Numbered from the stretch's first letter, positions 32,549 to 41,834 are shown. The stretch: 64,000 nt of DNA from Flavobacterium sp. (GCF_004211145.1 NZ_SEBS01000003.1:1-64000); one strand, 5' to 3'. Numbers and translations: made by a program. The notes: generated by a model from the letters alone, not told the origin.

Positions 32549-33046
32549 TCAATTAATCGGCGTATACTTATCCACCCAATCCGTACTCTTAATCGCCGTC
32601 ACCTTATTATCCTTATTCATGATCACACGCAATTCCTTGTTCGCGATCTTCTTCGAATAATCGGCTTTGTAACGATAGACGTTCGTGTCGTCCTTTTTGT
32701 TGTGTACGATTTCGACGAGGTTCAAGTCTTGAAAATCCCCGTATTTCAAACGGAATTTCAGACATGTTTTCGTGATTTTTGATTCCGACGTATTTGCGAT
32801 TACATTCGGGGTCGCCTCACTCGAGTTGAACGGCTTGAATCGCGATGTGTTGCACGCATTGAGTACGCGTTTCCCGAAGTCGTAGGCGCGTTTCATCTGC
32901 GTCTGGTCAGCATCGGCGATCGGGATGCGCGCGTCGGTGACCACTTCATTCTTCGGTTTCGTAGGCGCTTTCGTCGTTGCTTTCTGCTTTGATTTACACG
33001 ACGCCATCAAAGCGACGAGGCTGAGTATGATTGCGAATTTTTTCAT
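32549..33046 (-). CDS. Predicted lipoprotein
   Basis: A 165-residue lipoprotein: signal MKKFAIILSLVALMASC followed by a lysine-rich stretch (KSKQKATTKAPTKPKNE), then a compact domain with two more cysteines (LNACNTSRF and TKTCLKFRL) and LVEIVHNKKDDTNVYRYKAD. Function unknown; the end (VTAIKSTDWVDKYTPIN) resembles small periplasmic domains seen in Flavobacteria. Its start overlaps the stop of the M23 peptidase gene by four bases (ATGA), so both come from one message, which suggests a common envelope role. Confidence 0.75.
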   Translation of the reverse strand: MKKFAIILSLVALMASCKSKQKATTKAPTKPKNEVVTDARIPIADADQTQMKRAYDFGKRVLNACNTSRFKPFNSSEATPNVIANTSESKITKTCLKFRLKYGDFQDLNLVEIVHNKKDDTNVYRYKADYSKKIANKELRVIMNKDNKVTAIKSTDWVDKYTPIN

Positions 33047-33729
33047 GTGTTTGTGTGTTGTATTTTCAATAAAAGATTAGGGTCGGGGCAATTCCGGAGA
33101 TAGAAATCACGATCGGATTCGCTGCAGACACCGGGATAATCACCGAAGTTGTCTTCAATATCGATGATGATCTGGAAATGCAAATGTGGCGGATAATCGC
33201 CGTTCACCGATGCATCGCCCAATTCCCCGATCTCAGCTCCTTTCTTAAAGGAATCGCCGATCTCGATATCTTCGATGCTTTCCACCGACAAATGGCCGTA
33301 AAGCGTGTAAAACGTATTTCCTTCGATATGGTGTTTCAAGATAATCGTCGGTCCATAATTCCCTTTCCCGACATTGAAATCGAAGCCGTGAACCGTTCCG
33401 TCAAGTGCCGCGAGGACAGGTGTTTCGGCTTCTGTCCAAATGTCGAGACCGATGTGGATGTCGCGTTCTTCCTCGACATCGTCTTGGAACAAATCACTGC
33501 GTTTGTACAACTTGCGCTTTTCATTGTAGCCGCCGAAAGCCGCAAGCGCATCCGATTCTGTGAGAAAATCATTCACGTAATTACCGAATTCGTCGGAATC
33601 CGAAACCAAATCCTCAGAAATCGCCTTGTTATTTTCAGACAAGTCCAAAGGAACGTATTTGCCGTACGGAATGTTTTTGTCGATCACGAACACGTCGCGC
33701 TGCGCTTTCAAGATATCGGTCAGTCCCAT
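33043..33729 (-). CDS. M23-family metallopeptidase without signal peptide
   Basis: A 228-residue peptidase of the LytM/M23 family, which cuts peptidoglycan peptide bridges. Zinc ligands are all visible: H92 and D96 in HIGLDIW, H146 in YGHLS and H182/H184 in PHLHFQ. Unusual for a cell-wall enzyme, the N-terminus (MGLTDILKAQRDVFVIDKNI) is polar and has no signal peptide or lipobox. Either the protein leaves by another route or it acts inside on a different substrate. It overlaps the flavin reductase gene upstream by 10 bases and the lipoprotein gene downstream by four. Confidence 0.85.
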   Translation of the reverse strand: MGLTDILKAQRDVFVIDKNIPYGKYVPLDLSENNKAISEDLVSDSDEFGNYVNDFLTESDALAAFGGYNEKRKLYKRSDLFQDDVEEERDIHIGLDIWTEAETPVLAALDGTVHGFDFNVGKGNYGPTIILKHHIEGNTFYTLYGHLSVESIEDIEIGDSFKKGAEIGELGDASVNGDYPPHLHFQIIIDIEDNFGDYPGVCSESDRDFYLRNCPDPNLLLKIQHTNT

Positions 33730-34637
33730 TGAGAATCTTCGTTTATGAGTTCGTGGTTGATACAGATTCCGGCCGTGTTTCCTGCGGCGATCGATCTTGC
33801 GAGTGAACGCATCGCCATCGTGTTGTCGCCCGCCGCGAAGACGCCTTTCACGTTCGTGCGTTGTGAATGATCGACGACCAAAAAACCGTGATCGTCAAGC
33901 TCGCAGCCCATGTCGATTGGGATCATCGTGCTTTGTCGGACGCCGGCACGTGCGTAGATCGCGTCGAAATCCTCGGAATCTCCGTCGGCAAAAACGACTT
34001 TCGTGACTTGTCCGCCATCGTGCAAAATTTCAGCGATTGCCTTTGGGAAAACGGGAATTTCCTTGTTCTTGAGCTTTTTAAGTTCGTCGAACGTAAACGG
34101 TTCGTTGTCGTTCGTAAGCAAAGAAATCGATTTGCTCCAATTGCGCATGAGCCGCGACATTTCAAAACCCGCTTCGCCGTGCGCATAAATCCCGATCTTT
34201 TGATCCTTGATCTCGTACGCGTGGCAGTATGGGCAATGGATGACGGTTTTGCCCCAGCACGCGCTGAATCCGGGAATGTCGGGAATGATGTCGGTGATTC
34301 CCGTGGCAAGCAAGATCTTTTTGGCCAAAAACGAAAGTCCCGCGTCTGTCGTGACCTGGAATTCGTTGTCGTAGCCCGAAACTGCCGTCGCATGCCCAAC
34401 TAGATACGTGACTGAATGGTATTTCAGCACTTGCTCTCGCGCTTTTTCAGCGATTACGGCAGGCGATTCCCCGTCGAACCCGATCAAATTGTGCGAGTAG
34501 GGCGAATTCCGATTGCAAGGCGTGCCCGAATCGATCAACAAAACCGATCGAAGCGAACGTCCAAGCGTCATCGCAGCCGAAAGACCCGCGTAACTCCCGC
34601 CGATTATAATTACTTCGTATGCCGTAGTTTCTTCCAT
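33720..34637 (-). CDS. Thioredoxin reductase-like FAD/NAD(P) oxidoreductase
   Basis: A 305-residue flavoprotein. It has the FAD-binding VIIIGGSYAGLSAAMTLGR, a redox pair CPYC (C135, C138) in HCPYCHAYEIKD, a degenerate NAD(P)-binding region (KIGIYAHGEAGFEMSRL) and the second FAD motif GVFAAGDNTMAMRSLARS. The layout is that of low-molecular-weight thioredoxin reductase relatives, but the GxGxxA signature of the NADPH site is altered (HGEAGF), so it may use another donor, such as ferredoxin, or another partner than thioredoxin. First gene of the operon with the M23 peptidase and lipoprotein. Confidence 0.85.
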   Translation of the reverse strand: MEETTAYEVIIIGGSYAGLSAAMTLGRSLRSVLLIDSGTPCNRNSPYSHNLIGFDGESPAVIAEKAREQVLKYHSVTYLVGHATAVSGYDNEFQVTTDAGLSFLAKKILLATGITDIIPDIPGFSACWGKTVIHCPYCHAYEIKDQKIGIYAHGEAGFEMSRLMRNWSKSISLLTNDNEPFTFDELKKLKNKEIPVFPKAIAEILHDGGQVTKVVFADGDSEDFDAIYARAGVRQSTMIPIDMGCELDDHGFLVVDHSQRTNVKGVFAAGDNTMAMRSLARSIAAGNTAGICINHELINEDSQWD

Positions 34638-34725
34638 TTAATGTCGTGGATATTGGCTTATAAAGTTATTTGTTAAAACGGATTCGACGCGCGGTTTCAA
34701 TGAACTTTACTATTTTTTTAACGGA

Positions 34726-34989
34726 TTATTTAACGTTGATTTTCGGTCGCGGCGGAGGCGGAGGCAATTCACCCGGTCTTGGCGGCGGAGGCGGAGCGGG
34801 AACGTTGATTTCGACTTTGTCGTCACCGCTTTTTATCGTCACGTCTTTCTCAGGCGGCGGCGGTGGCGGCGGAACATCTACTGTAACAGTGTCCGGATCG
34901 ATCGGTTCGCCCGGTGCAGCGGGATCGTTTTTCTTGCATGAGGCGAGGCTTATCAGCAGCGCGCCCATTATTAGGAGTGATTTTTTCAT
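34726..34989 (-). CDS. Small proline-rich lipoprotein
   Basis: An 87-residue protein: lipoprotein signal MKKSLLIMGALLISLASC, then KKNDPAAPGEP and two polyproline runs (seven and five or more prolines) separated by KDVTIKSGDDKVEINVPA. It has no globular domain; it may be a stiff extension from the outer membrane. Five bases upstream lies another small lipoprotein with the same VEI/VKV-type strand, so the pair is probably one operon. Confidence 0.7.
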   Translation of the reverse strand: MKKSLLIMGALLISLASCKKNDPAAPGEPIDPDTVTVDVPPPPPPPEKDVTIKSGDDKVEINVPAPPPPPRPGELPPPPPRPKINVK

Positions 34990-34993
34990 GGGA

Positions 34994-35254
34994 TTATTGT
35001 ACTTCGACTTTCGCCTTTTCGTCTTTTACTTCAACTTTGGTTCCTCCAGCAGGATTTTTCGTGTCGACTTTCACGCCGTCCGAACCGACTTCAACCGATG
35101 TTCCCGTCGTGTCCTGGGCAGGCGTTTCAACCGCAGGCGGCGGCGTTTCTACCGTACTGGCTTCAGTCGTGGTTTCGGTGGTCGTGGTTTTCTTTTCGCA
35201 CGAGGCGAAAGCGAATGCAGCGATTGCCGCAAGATAGAATGGTGTTGCTTTCAT
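34994..35254 (-). CDS. Small Thr/Val-rich lipoprotein
   Basis: An 86-residue protein with signal MKATPFYLAAIAAFAFASC, a low-complexity Thr/Glu stretch (EKKTTTTETTTEASTVETPP), and a repetitive charged C-terminus (VEVGSDGVKVDTKNPAGG, KVEVKDEKAKVEVQ). No enzymatic domain. The strand SDGVKVD resembles KSGDDKVEIN in the adjacent lipoprotein, so the two may be diverged copies. Confidence 0.7.
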   Translation of the reverse strand: MKATPFYLAAIAAFAFASCEKKTTTTETTTEASTVETPPPAVETPAQDTTGTSVEVGSDGVKVDTKNPAGGTKVEVKDEKAKVEVQ

Positions 35255-35350
35255 GATCTGATTTATTTAATGATTAGTGTCGATGAATTTCGACAGATAA
35301 ATCCGAATTACAATGAAAGTCTTAAAACCATGTAAAAGATAAACGTAACC

Positions 35351-35381
35351 ATAAAAAATCCTGCCAAATCAATGGCAGGAT
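35351..35381 (-). terminator. Terminator of the E1 fusion gene
   Basis: Stem ATCCTGCCA/TGGCAGGAT around a six-base loop, with a T-run on the minus strand. It is ~27 bp after the stop codon of the gene at 35408. Confidence 0.85.
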
Positions 35382-35407
35382 ATTATTCTGAAATCTAAAA
35401 TCTAGAA

Positions 35408-37816
35408 TTAATATAACGTCGGAAACTTCGCTGGATCGTTTTCATTGAACATCGCGTAAATTTTCTCGTAAATATCCTCAGCCGACGGTTTTGAGAAATA
35501 ATCGCCATCGGTTCCATACGCCGGACGGTGTGCTTTCGCTGCCAACGTCTGTGGCTTGCTGTCAAGATAGTCGTAGGCACTTTGCTCGTCGATAATCTGC
35601 TGTAGAATGTAGGCCGAAGCGCCGCCCGGAACGTCCTCGTCGATCACCAAAAGACGGTTCGTCTTCGCGACACTTTTCACGATGTCATGATTTAAGTCGA
35701 ACGGCAAAAGAGATTGAATGTCAATGATTTCACATTCGATCCCGACTTCCTGCAATTCCTTTGCGGCCTGTTCCACCAATCGCAGCGTCGATCCGTACGA
35801 AACGACCGTTATATCACTTCCTTCACGTATCGTTTCCACGACTCCGACCGGTGTCCTAAACTCGGCCAAATTGCTCGGCATTTTCTCTTTGAGGCGGTAT
35901 CCGTTCAAACATTCCACGATCAGTGCAGGTTCATCGGCTTCCATAAGTGTGTTGTAAAAACCGGCGGCCTTGGTCATATTTCTCGGAACCAGAACGTGGA
36001 TGCCGCGGATCGCGTTGATGATCATTCCCATCGGAGAACCCGAATGCCAGATTCCTTCGAGCCTGTGACCGCGTGTCCTGATGATAAGCGGTGCTTTTTG
36101 GCGGCCTTTCGTACGGTATTGCAACGTCGCAAGATCGTCGCTCATGATTTGGATCGCGTACAATAAATAGTCGAGATATTGGATTTCGGCGATCGGACGC
36201 AAACCGCGCATCGCCATTCCGATTCCTTGTCCGAGAATCGTCGCCTCACGGATTCCCGCATCTGAAACGCGATATTCGCCGTACTTTTCCTGCATGCCTT
36301 CGAGACCTTGGTTCACGTCGCCGATATTTCCCGAATCTTCGCCGAAAACCAACGCGTTCGGATATTTCGTGAACAACGCGTCGAAGTTGTCGCGCAACAC
36401 CAAACGTGCGTCGGCGTCTTCGGCATCGTCGTCATACGTCGGATTTACTTCGGCGATCGATGCGGCATTCCGGTTCGATTCCGAGAAAAGATGCGAACTG
36501 AAATGCGGTTGTATTTTTTCCTTGTACGATTCGATCCAGTCGGCCAACTGCAGGCGCAACGCATTTTCAGGCAGAAGCATGCGCAGCACTTTGCGGGCCG
36601 TGACCAAAATGTCTTTTCGGATCGGTTCTTTTATGGTCGATAAATCGGACGCGTGTTTTTGGATGAAGACTTTGTTCGCGCTTTGTTCGGCGAGCGAATT
36701 CAGCAAATCCACAAGCTCCGACTGCTCGTTTTTGATCGGGTCGAGATACGCGCTCCAAGCGGCTTTCTTGCCTTCAAGCGCGAGTTTTTTGGCTTCGGCT
36801 TCGACCGCATCGAGTTCGTCGGACGTCGCCAAATTATACGAAAGCATCCATTCGCGCATCTTTTTGATACAATCGAAATCGCTTTCCCATTGCAAACGGT
36901 TCGAATCTTTGTAACGTTCGTGCGATCCTGAGGTCGAGTGGCCTTGCGGTTGCGTGACCTCGGTGACGTGGATCATCACGGGAACGTGTTCGGCGCGTGC
37001 GATTTTGGCGGCTTTCTCGTAGGTCGCGATCAATTCGGCGTAATCCCAACCTTTGGCGCGCATGACTTCGTAGCCTTTCGAATGCTCGTCGCGTTGTAGT
37101 CCTTTCAGTATTTCCGAGATATTTTCTTTCGTCGTTTGGTGTTTCGCGTGAACCGAGATTCCATATTCGTCGTCCCAGATTGAAATTACCATCGGCACTT
37201 GCAACACACCGGCTGCGTTGATGGTTTCAAAGAACAAACCTTCAGATGTGCTCGCGTTTCCGATCGTTCCCCAGGCGATTTCATTTCCGAGTATCGAAAA
37301 ATTCGTCGCGCCCGAGATATTCTGCACATGGCGATACACTTTTGACGCCTGAGCCAATCCGAGCAAACGCGGCATTTGGCCTGCCGTAGGCGAGATGTCG
37401 GCGCTTGAATTTTTTTGGACGGTGAGGTTTTTCCACGATCCGTCGGCATTCAAGCTGTGCGTTGCGAAATGCCCGCCCATTTGGCGTCCGGCGCTCATGG
37501 GTTCCTGTTCGATGTCGGTGTGGCCGTAAAGCCCTGCGAAAAATTGTTGCACCGATAATTGACCGATCGCCATCATGAACGTCTGGTCGCGATAGTAACC
37601 CGAACGGAAATCGCCGTTCTTGAACGATTTTGCCATAGCGAGCTGCGGCACTTCTTTCCCGTCCCCGAAAATTCCGAACTTCGCTTTGCCCGTCAATACT
37701 TCCCGTCGGCCCAGCAAACTGCACTCGCGGCTGATCACGGCAATGCGATAGTCGTTGTTCACTTCGTTCTTGAAATCTTCGAAAGATAATGCGGGAGCGG
37801 TTTCGGCTTGGTTCAT
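35408..37816 (-). CDS. 2-oxoacid dehydrogenase E1, fused alpha and beta subunits
   Basis: An 802-residue thiamine-diphosphate enzyme that decarboxylates a 2-oxoacid (branched-chain or pyruvate type) and passes the acyl group to lipoyl-E2. The alpha part (~1-400) shows YYRDQTFMMAIG, SAGRQMGGHF and the TPP-binding run GNEIAWGTIGNAST...ETINAA; the beta part (~470-802) shows VFGEDSGNIGDVNQGL, EATILGQGIGMAMRG, AEIQYLDYLLYA and GSPMGMIINAIRG. In many bacteria these are two genes; the fusion is common in Bacteroidota. No E2/E3 is adjacent. A -7 box (TACATTTG, minus strand) lies at 37837-37844. Confidence 0.9.
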   Translation of the reverse strand: MNQAETAPALSFEDFKNEVNNDYRIAVISRECSLLGRREVLTGKAKFGIFGDGKEVPQLAMAKSFKNGDFRSGYYRDQTFMMAIGQLSVQQFFAGLYGHTDIEQEPMSAGRQMGGHFATHSLNADGSWKNLTVQKNSSADISPTAGQMPRLLGLAQASKVYRHVQNISGATNFSILGNEIAWGTIGNASTSEGLFFETINAAGVLQVPMVISIWDDEYGISVHAKHQTTKENISEILKGLQRDEHSKGYEVMRAKGWDYAELIATYEKAAKIARAEHVPVMIHVTEVTQPQGHSTSGSHERYKDSNRLQWESDFDCIKKMREWMLSYNLATSDELDAVEAEAKKLALEGKKAAWSAYLDPIKNEQSELVDLLNSLAEQSANKVFIQKHASDLSTIKEPIRKDILVTARKVLRMLLPENALRLQLADWIESYKEKIQPHFSSHLFSESNRNAASIAEVNPTYDDDAEDADARLVLRDNFDALFTKYPNALVFGEDSGNIGDVNQGLEGMQEKYGEYRVSDAGIREATILGQGIGMAMRGLRPIAEIQYLDYLLYAIQIMSDDLATLQYRTKGRQKAPLIIRTRGHRLEGIWHSGSPMGMIINAIRGIHVLVPRNMTKAAGFYNTLMEADEPALIVECLNGYRLKEKMPSNLAEFRTPVGVVETIREGSDITVVSYGSTLRLVEQAAKELQEVGIECEIIDIQSLLPFDLNHDIVKSVAKTNRLLVIDEDVPGGASAYILQQIIDEQSAYDYLDSKPQTLAAKAHRPAYGTDGDYFSKPSAEDIYEKIYAMFNENDPAKFPTLY

Positions 37817-37938
37817 GTGTGAAAATCGGTTTGGAACAAATGTAAGAAAATCAGCGTTTACAATTCGTGCCGGCTTTTAACTTTTCGCAGTCAAAATAGG
37901 TTTTTTGACGATTATTTTGCGATATGTGAATTTTTAGG

Positions 37939-38054
37939 AATGAGATATGAGTTTTTAGTCGTGAGATTTGAGATTTGATTCGTCGCTTCCAAAAAACGAC
38001 AAGCGGTCATTCTCCCGCACTCAAAACTCATATCTCAAAACTCAACACTAAAAA
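37939..38054. repeat. Mirrored TGAGATA/TATCTCA word arrays
   Basis: GAGATATGAGTTTTTAG-type words at 37940-37978 are mirrored by ACTCATATCTCAAAAC-type words at 38018-38054. The right array touches the stop codon of the gene at 38056; read with that gene it gives TGAGTTT, TGAGATA, TGAGTTT, period 7. Confidence 0.85.
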
Positions 38055-38055
38055 G

Positions 38056-40884
38056 TCAAAACCACTTCCTCGTAAACAAATTCACCAACGTCTTCGGATC
38101 AATCGTTACGATAAACCGAATCTTTTCCCCGTAATTCGGTTGCGCGATTTCCCATCCGAGATTCGAATACACGGGGAAATACAACTCGAAGTAATCGGTG
38201 ACGAGATTGAGTCGGACGCCACTGTCATAGACGAATTCAGGATTGAACGTCTTACTTTTCACGAAACCGGCGTCTCCATACAACTCGATCCAATTCCAGA
38301 CGTTGAAACTCGCGTTCACGGTCGTGATCCATTGGTTGGCGAACTGCTGCTCAAGTTTTGATTTGAAGCCGCCTTCTGACAAGATCAACTGCTGACTGAA
38401 CAATCCGCTACTTTCGGAACGTCCGTAGTAATTGTAATCGAACAGGTAATCGGTAGGTCGGTCGAGCGCGAAACTGAAGAAATCGTTCGACGTTTTGTTG
38501 TATAAAAATGCTCCCGCGTAAAACCTAACATTGATTTGCCGGTTATTTTCGAACAAACGTCGATATTCGAATTCGACTGCGGTTTTCCCGAATTTACCCG
38601 CGAATTGCACATCGGTCGTGAAGTTGACCGTGTTCGTGACCTCGGATCTCGAATTCCCATATCGGATGTTGAACACCGAATAGTTCTGGTTCTCATCGGG
38701 ATTGTCCAAAACGAGTTCCGACGCTTCGCGGTGCACGACCACGTTTCGAAAAATGATGATCTCCTTGCGGTTGTCGCGGAAGTTATTGTCGCGAATCCGC
38801 ATCTGTATCATCGGATTTATCTTGTAATAGGCCGCGTCAGGCGCGTAATGGAAATAGTTTCCGCTAAGCGAATAGCGCATGTTGTACAATTCGCTGTTTC
38901 TGAAATTTTGGTTAAACGCGATCGCGCCGCTTCCCGTGAGCGAATTTGTTTTGGTCGACCAGATCGGGTTTAAGTCGAACGTAAGCGGTTTGTCGAGCAG
39001 CGTTTTGTTGAACAGTCGCATGCCGACCATCAAGCCGTCGTATAAGTTATAGTTGGCTGTCGGAACATACAAGATTTGGTTGTAATACGGATCTTCGAGG
39101 TCTTTGAGGAAATTGAATTTGATCGGTCGGTTGCTGATCTTAAAGCCTTTGAGCGATTTCCAGTTGTTGCGCAGGTTGTATTCGGGAACTTCGTTCTTGT
39201 AGTTGATCACGATCTTGTCGGCGTCTTTGCGTTCGAACGTGAATGTGCTGTCGTTCCTGACATTTTCGATCCATTCCTTCCACAAGACCTGTCCTTTCTT
39301 GACGCCGTAAACCGGAATCGGCACCGTTGTTCCCGTGCGGTTTCGCATCGTCACGGTAACCGAATCCTTGTCGCGTTCAAGGTCGACGAACTTATAATCG
39401 ATGATGTCGCGCGAATTGATGATCGTCTCGAAAAACCAATCGATGTTCTTGTAAGCACGCGTCTTCAACAAGAATTCGAAATCGGTCTGGTCGGTTTGGT
39501 ATTTGGTCGCGAGCGCGTAAAAATCCTTGATCGTCGTCGGGACGACATCGCGCTCGAGGAAATTATCGAGGTAACGCATGCTAAGTCCCGCGCGGTATTT
39601 CCCGGCGATCTGTTCGTTGAACTTGATGAGCTTGTTCTTGTCGTAACCGATCGGCTGGTCGAGATTCCGCCTCGCCATGAGCATGTAAAAATAACTGTAT
39701 TGCTCGTTGAAATCGAGGTTGACCAAGTGATAACCTTTGAGAATTTTGAGGGACGAGACGCTTCCCATCATCTTCGCGCCCGGATATTGCTCGTCGATGT
39801 ATTTCATCATCACGTAAATCTGCATGCCGTCGTACACCCAGTTGTCGCGGCGCGGGTCGAGGCGCATGCTCGCGAGCAAATAATTGTGCAGATACGTCTT
39901 GAGGAATTTGATCTCGTACAGGTACGAATCGGGAAACGGGCTGATGAAACTCGGCAATTGGTTGAGGCCGTAAAACGGATTCTTCGAATAATCGGCTTCC
40001 GAAACCGTAATCTTCTTGTACGGATAAGCGCCGATGTTCTCGTTCACGAACTTTACGATGCGATCCACGATCACGGCCTTTTGGATGTCGGTGACTTTCT
40101 TGCCTTCGATGCCGTTCTCGACTTCGACGATGTCGTTCCTGAAACTGTGGAAATCCAGCTTGGGCGCAATGTAAAGGCTGAACGTATGTCGGTTCTGGCC
40201 TGAAAACACATATTTCGAACCGCTGATTTCCTTCACCGACGATTTGCTGTCGAGATCTGACACGACATCCATTTTTCCAGGAGTCGAAATCTCGATCTCA
40301 AAATCGCTCAAACCATTCGCAATGTCGTCGAGGTTTCCGTTGCTGTAGCGCACGAACGCGTGATCTTCATATCGTGCCGGCGTGACGAACCAATCGCGAA
40401 GATTATAGCTTCCGTCATTCGAATAACCCGATTTCGTGAATTTATTGATCGGGATTTTGCTCGTATACAAAAGCTTGAGCGTGATTTTTTCGCCCGGAGC
40501 GACTTTTTGCCGCAGGTAAATCTCGATCAGATCGGGATGTTTGTCGGGTCGGAACCACGAGAGTTGGTTGCCCGACGCGTCGTCGATCGACATGTCTTTC
40601 GTAGCGCCTCGTTCGTAATCCTTTGCGAGATGGAAACTGCGCACGAATTCGTCTGAAAACCGCTTGGCCAAAGGCGTCGACTTACTCGAGAACGCGTGGT
40701 TCCAATCGTTCAGGATAATGGTAGTAATCGTATCGGGCGTCTGGTTGTAGAACGTAAGTTCCTGGGAAATCGAAAGTGTTTTTTTCTCGTCGTCGAGCGC
40801 AGCCGAAATTCGGGAACTATGCTGGCCAATAGCCGCGATCGGCAGCCATAGCAAAACGGCGATACTATATCGGAAGAGGTTCAA
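38056..40884 (-). CDS. M1-like pseudopeptidase fused to an outer-membrane beta-barrel (TTG start)
   Basis: A 942-residue exported protein. It starts at TTG with a signal peptide (NLFRYSIAVLLWLPIAAIG). Residues ~25-480 follow the gluzincin/M1 aminopeptidase plan: an N-terminal beta domain, then YPYKKITVSEADYSKNPFYG. At the usual HExxH...E site I read LHNYLL (H~331) and, 18 residues on, WVYDGMQIY, so the glutamate and second histidine are missing and catalysis is unlikely. Residues ~560-942 are rich in amphipathic strands and end in phenylalanine, as outer-membrane barrels do. A surface binding or secretion role is possible; this is inference. Confidence 0.8.
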   Translation of the reverse strand: MNLFRYSIAVLLWLPIAAIGQHSSRISAALDDEKKTLSISQELTFYNQTPDTITTIILNDWNHAFSSKSTPLAKRFSDEFVRSFHLAKDYERGATKDMSIDDASGNQLSWFRPDKHPDLIEIYLRQKVAPGEKITLKLLYTSKIPINKFTKSGYSNDGSYNLRDWFVTPARYEDHAFVRYSNGNLDDIANGLSDFEIEISTPGKMDVVSDLDSKSSVKEISGSKYVFSGQNRHTFSLYIAPKLDFHSFRNDIVEVENGIEGKKVTDIQKAVIVDRIVKFVNENIGAYPYKKITVSEADYSKNPFYGLNQLPSFISPFPDSYLYEIKFLKTYLHNYLLASMRLDPRRDNWVYDGMQIYVMMKYIDEQYPGAKMMGSVSSLKILKGYHLVNLDFNEQYSYFYMLMARRNLDQPIGYDKNKLIKFNEQIAGKYRAGLSMRYLDNFLERDVVPTTIKDFYALATKYQTDQTDFEFLLKTRAYKNIDWFFETIINSRDIIDYKFVDLERDKDSVTVTMRNRTGTTVPIPVYGVKKGQVLWKEWIENVRNDSTFTFERKDADKIVINYKNEVPEYNLRNNWKSLKGFKISNRPIKFNFLKDLEDPYYNQILYVPTANYNLYDGLMVGMRLFNKTLLDKPLTFDLNPIWSTKTNSLTGSGAIAFNQNFRNSELYNMRYSLSGNYFHYAPDAAYYKINPMIQMRIRDNNFRDNRKEIIIFRNVVVHREASELVLDNPDENQNYSVFNIRYGNSRSEVTNTVNFTTDVQFAGKFGKTAVEFEYRRLFENNRQINVRFYAGAFLYNKTSNDFFSFALDRPTDYLFDYNYYGRSESSGLFSQQLILSEGGFKSKLEQQFANQWITTVNASFNVWNWIELYGDAGFVKSKTFNPEFVYDSGVRLNLVTDYFELYFPVYSNLGWEIAQPNYGEKIRFIVTIDPKTLVNLFTRKWF

Positions 40885-40941
40885 TTGGAGTGATTCGATT
40901 TCTTAGCAAGCATTATAACGTCGGGGAAAGATACATATTGT

Positions 40942-41105
40942 TTTGAGATATGAGTCTTGAGTTTTTAGTAATGAGTAATGAGTCTTGAGTAATGGGTACT
41001 GAGATCAGACTTACGTATTCCGCCCAAACGCGGATTTAAAAAAATGGCCGCCCACTCAGGCAGCCACTATCTCAATACTCAAATCTCATAACTCAAAACT
41101 AACTA
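40942..41105. repeat. Mirrored TGAGTA/TACTCA word arrays with an internal terminator
   Basis: ATGAGTCTTGAG-type words at 40942-41006 and CTCAATACTCAAATCTCA-type words at 41066-41105. The right array abuts the stop codon of the LOG gene. Confidence 0.85.
41038..41065 (-). terminator. Terminator of the LOG-family gene
   Basis: On the minus strand, stem GGCTGCC/GGGCGGCC (one G-U pair) with a short loop, followed by a T-run of at least seven. Confidence 0.7.
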
Positions 41106-41834
41106 CTAAAAATTCGGACTAAGCGTATACTTCTTATAAAACTTATCCAAAACCTCCACGACTTCATCTTCCGTATCCACGATTCGCACAAGGTCAAGAT
41201 CGCCGGGACTTACCGTGGCGTGTTGTTCGACCAAAACGGCCTTGACCCATTCGAACAAGCCTTTCCAGAATTCGCGTCCGACCAAAATAATCGGAAACTT
41301 CGCGATTTTCTTCGTCTGTATCAACGTGATCGCCTCGAACATTTCATCGAGCGTGCCGAAACCTCCGGGCATGACTACGAATCCTTGGGAGTACTTGACG
41401 AACATGACTTTTCGGACGAAGAAATAATCGAAATTCAAATTCTTGTCGCGGTCGATATACGGGTTGAAATGTTGCTCGAACGGCAATTCGATGTTGAGTC
41501 CGACCGATGTTCCGCCACCCAAGTGAGCGCCTTTGTTCCCGGCTTCCATGATTCCGGGACCGCCGCCCGTGATCACGCCATATCCGGCTTTGCTGATCTT
41601 GAACGCGATTTTTTCGGCGAGCAGGTAAAAAGCGTCTTCGGGTTTCGTGCGCGCCGACCCGAAGATCGATACGCAAGGCCCGATCCGGCCCATGGTTTCA
41701 TATCCGTTTACGAATTCGGCCATGATCTTGAAGATCGCCCAGGAATCGTTGGAACGGATCTCGCTCCAGGTTTTTTGTTTCAATCGATCGCTGATGATGC
41801 GGTCTTCCTCGTTCTCAAAATCTTCTAAACGCAT
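41106..41834 (-). CDS. LOG-family protein (TIGR00730)
   Basis: A 242-residue Rossmann-fold phosphoribohydrolase of the LOG type, which cleaves nucleoside 5'-monophosphates to free base and ribose phosphate (in plants it activates cytokinins). The two signatures are present: VITGGGPGIMEAGNKGAHLGG and VMPGGFGTLDEMFE. Length is typical of the longer bacterial subgroup. It is divergent from the GAF kinase and followed by a stop-rich array and terminator. The substrate in this organism is unknown. Confidence 0.9.
   Translation of the reverse strand: MRLEDFENEEDRIISDRLKQKTWSEIRSNDSWAIFKIMAEFVNGYETMGRIGPCVSIFGSARTKPEDAFYLLAEKIAFKISKAGYGVITGGGPGIMEAGNKGAHLGGGTSVGLNIELPFEQHFNPYIDRDKNLNFDYFFVRKVMFVKYSQGFVVMPGGFGTLDEMFEAITLIQTKKIAKFPIILVGREFWKGLFEWVKAVLVEQHATVSPGDLDLVRIVDTEDEVVEVLDKFYKKYTLSPNF

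Noticed and set aside
39076..40203. A 375-codon open frame antisense to the M1-like barrel gene
   Set aside because: The opposite strand encodes a continuous 942-residue exported protein with clear family text; the antisense frame has no recognisable domain.
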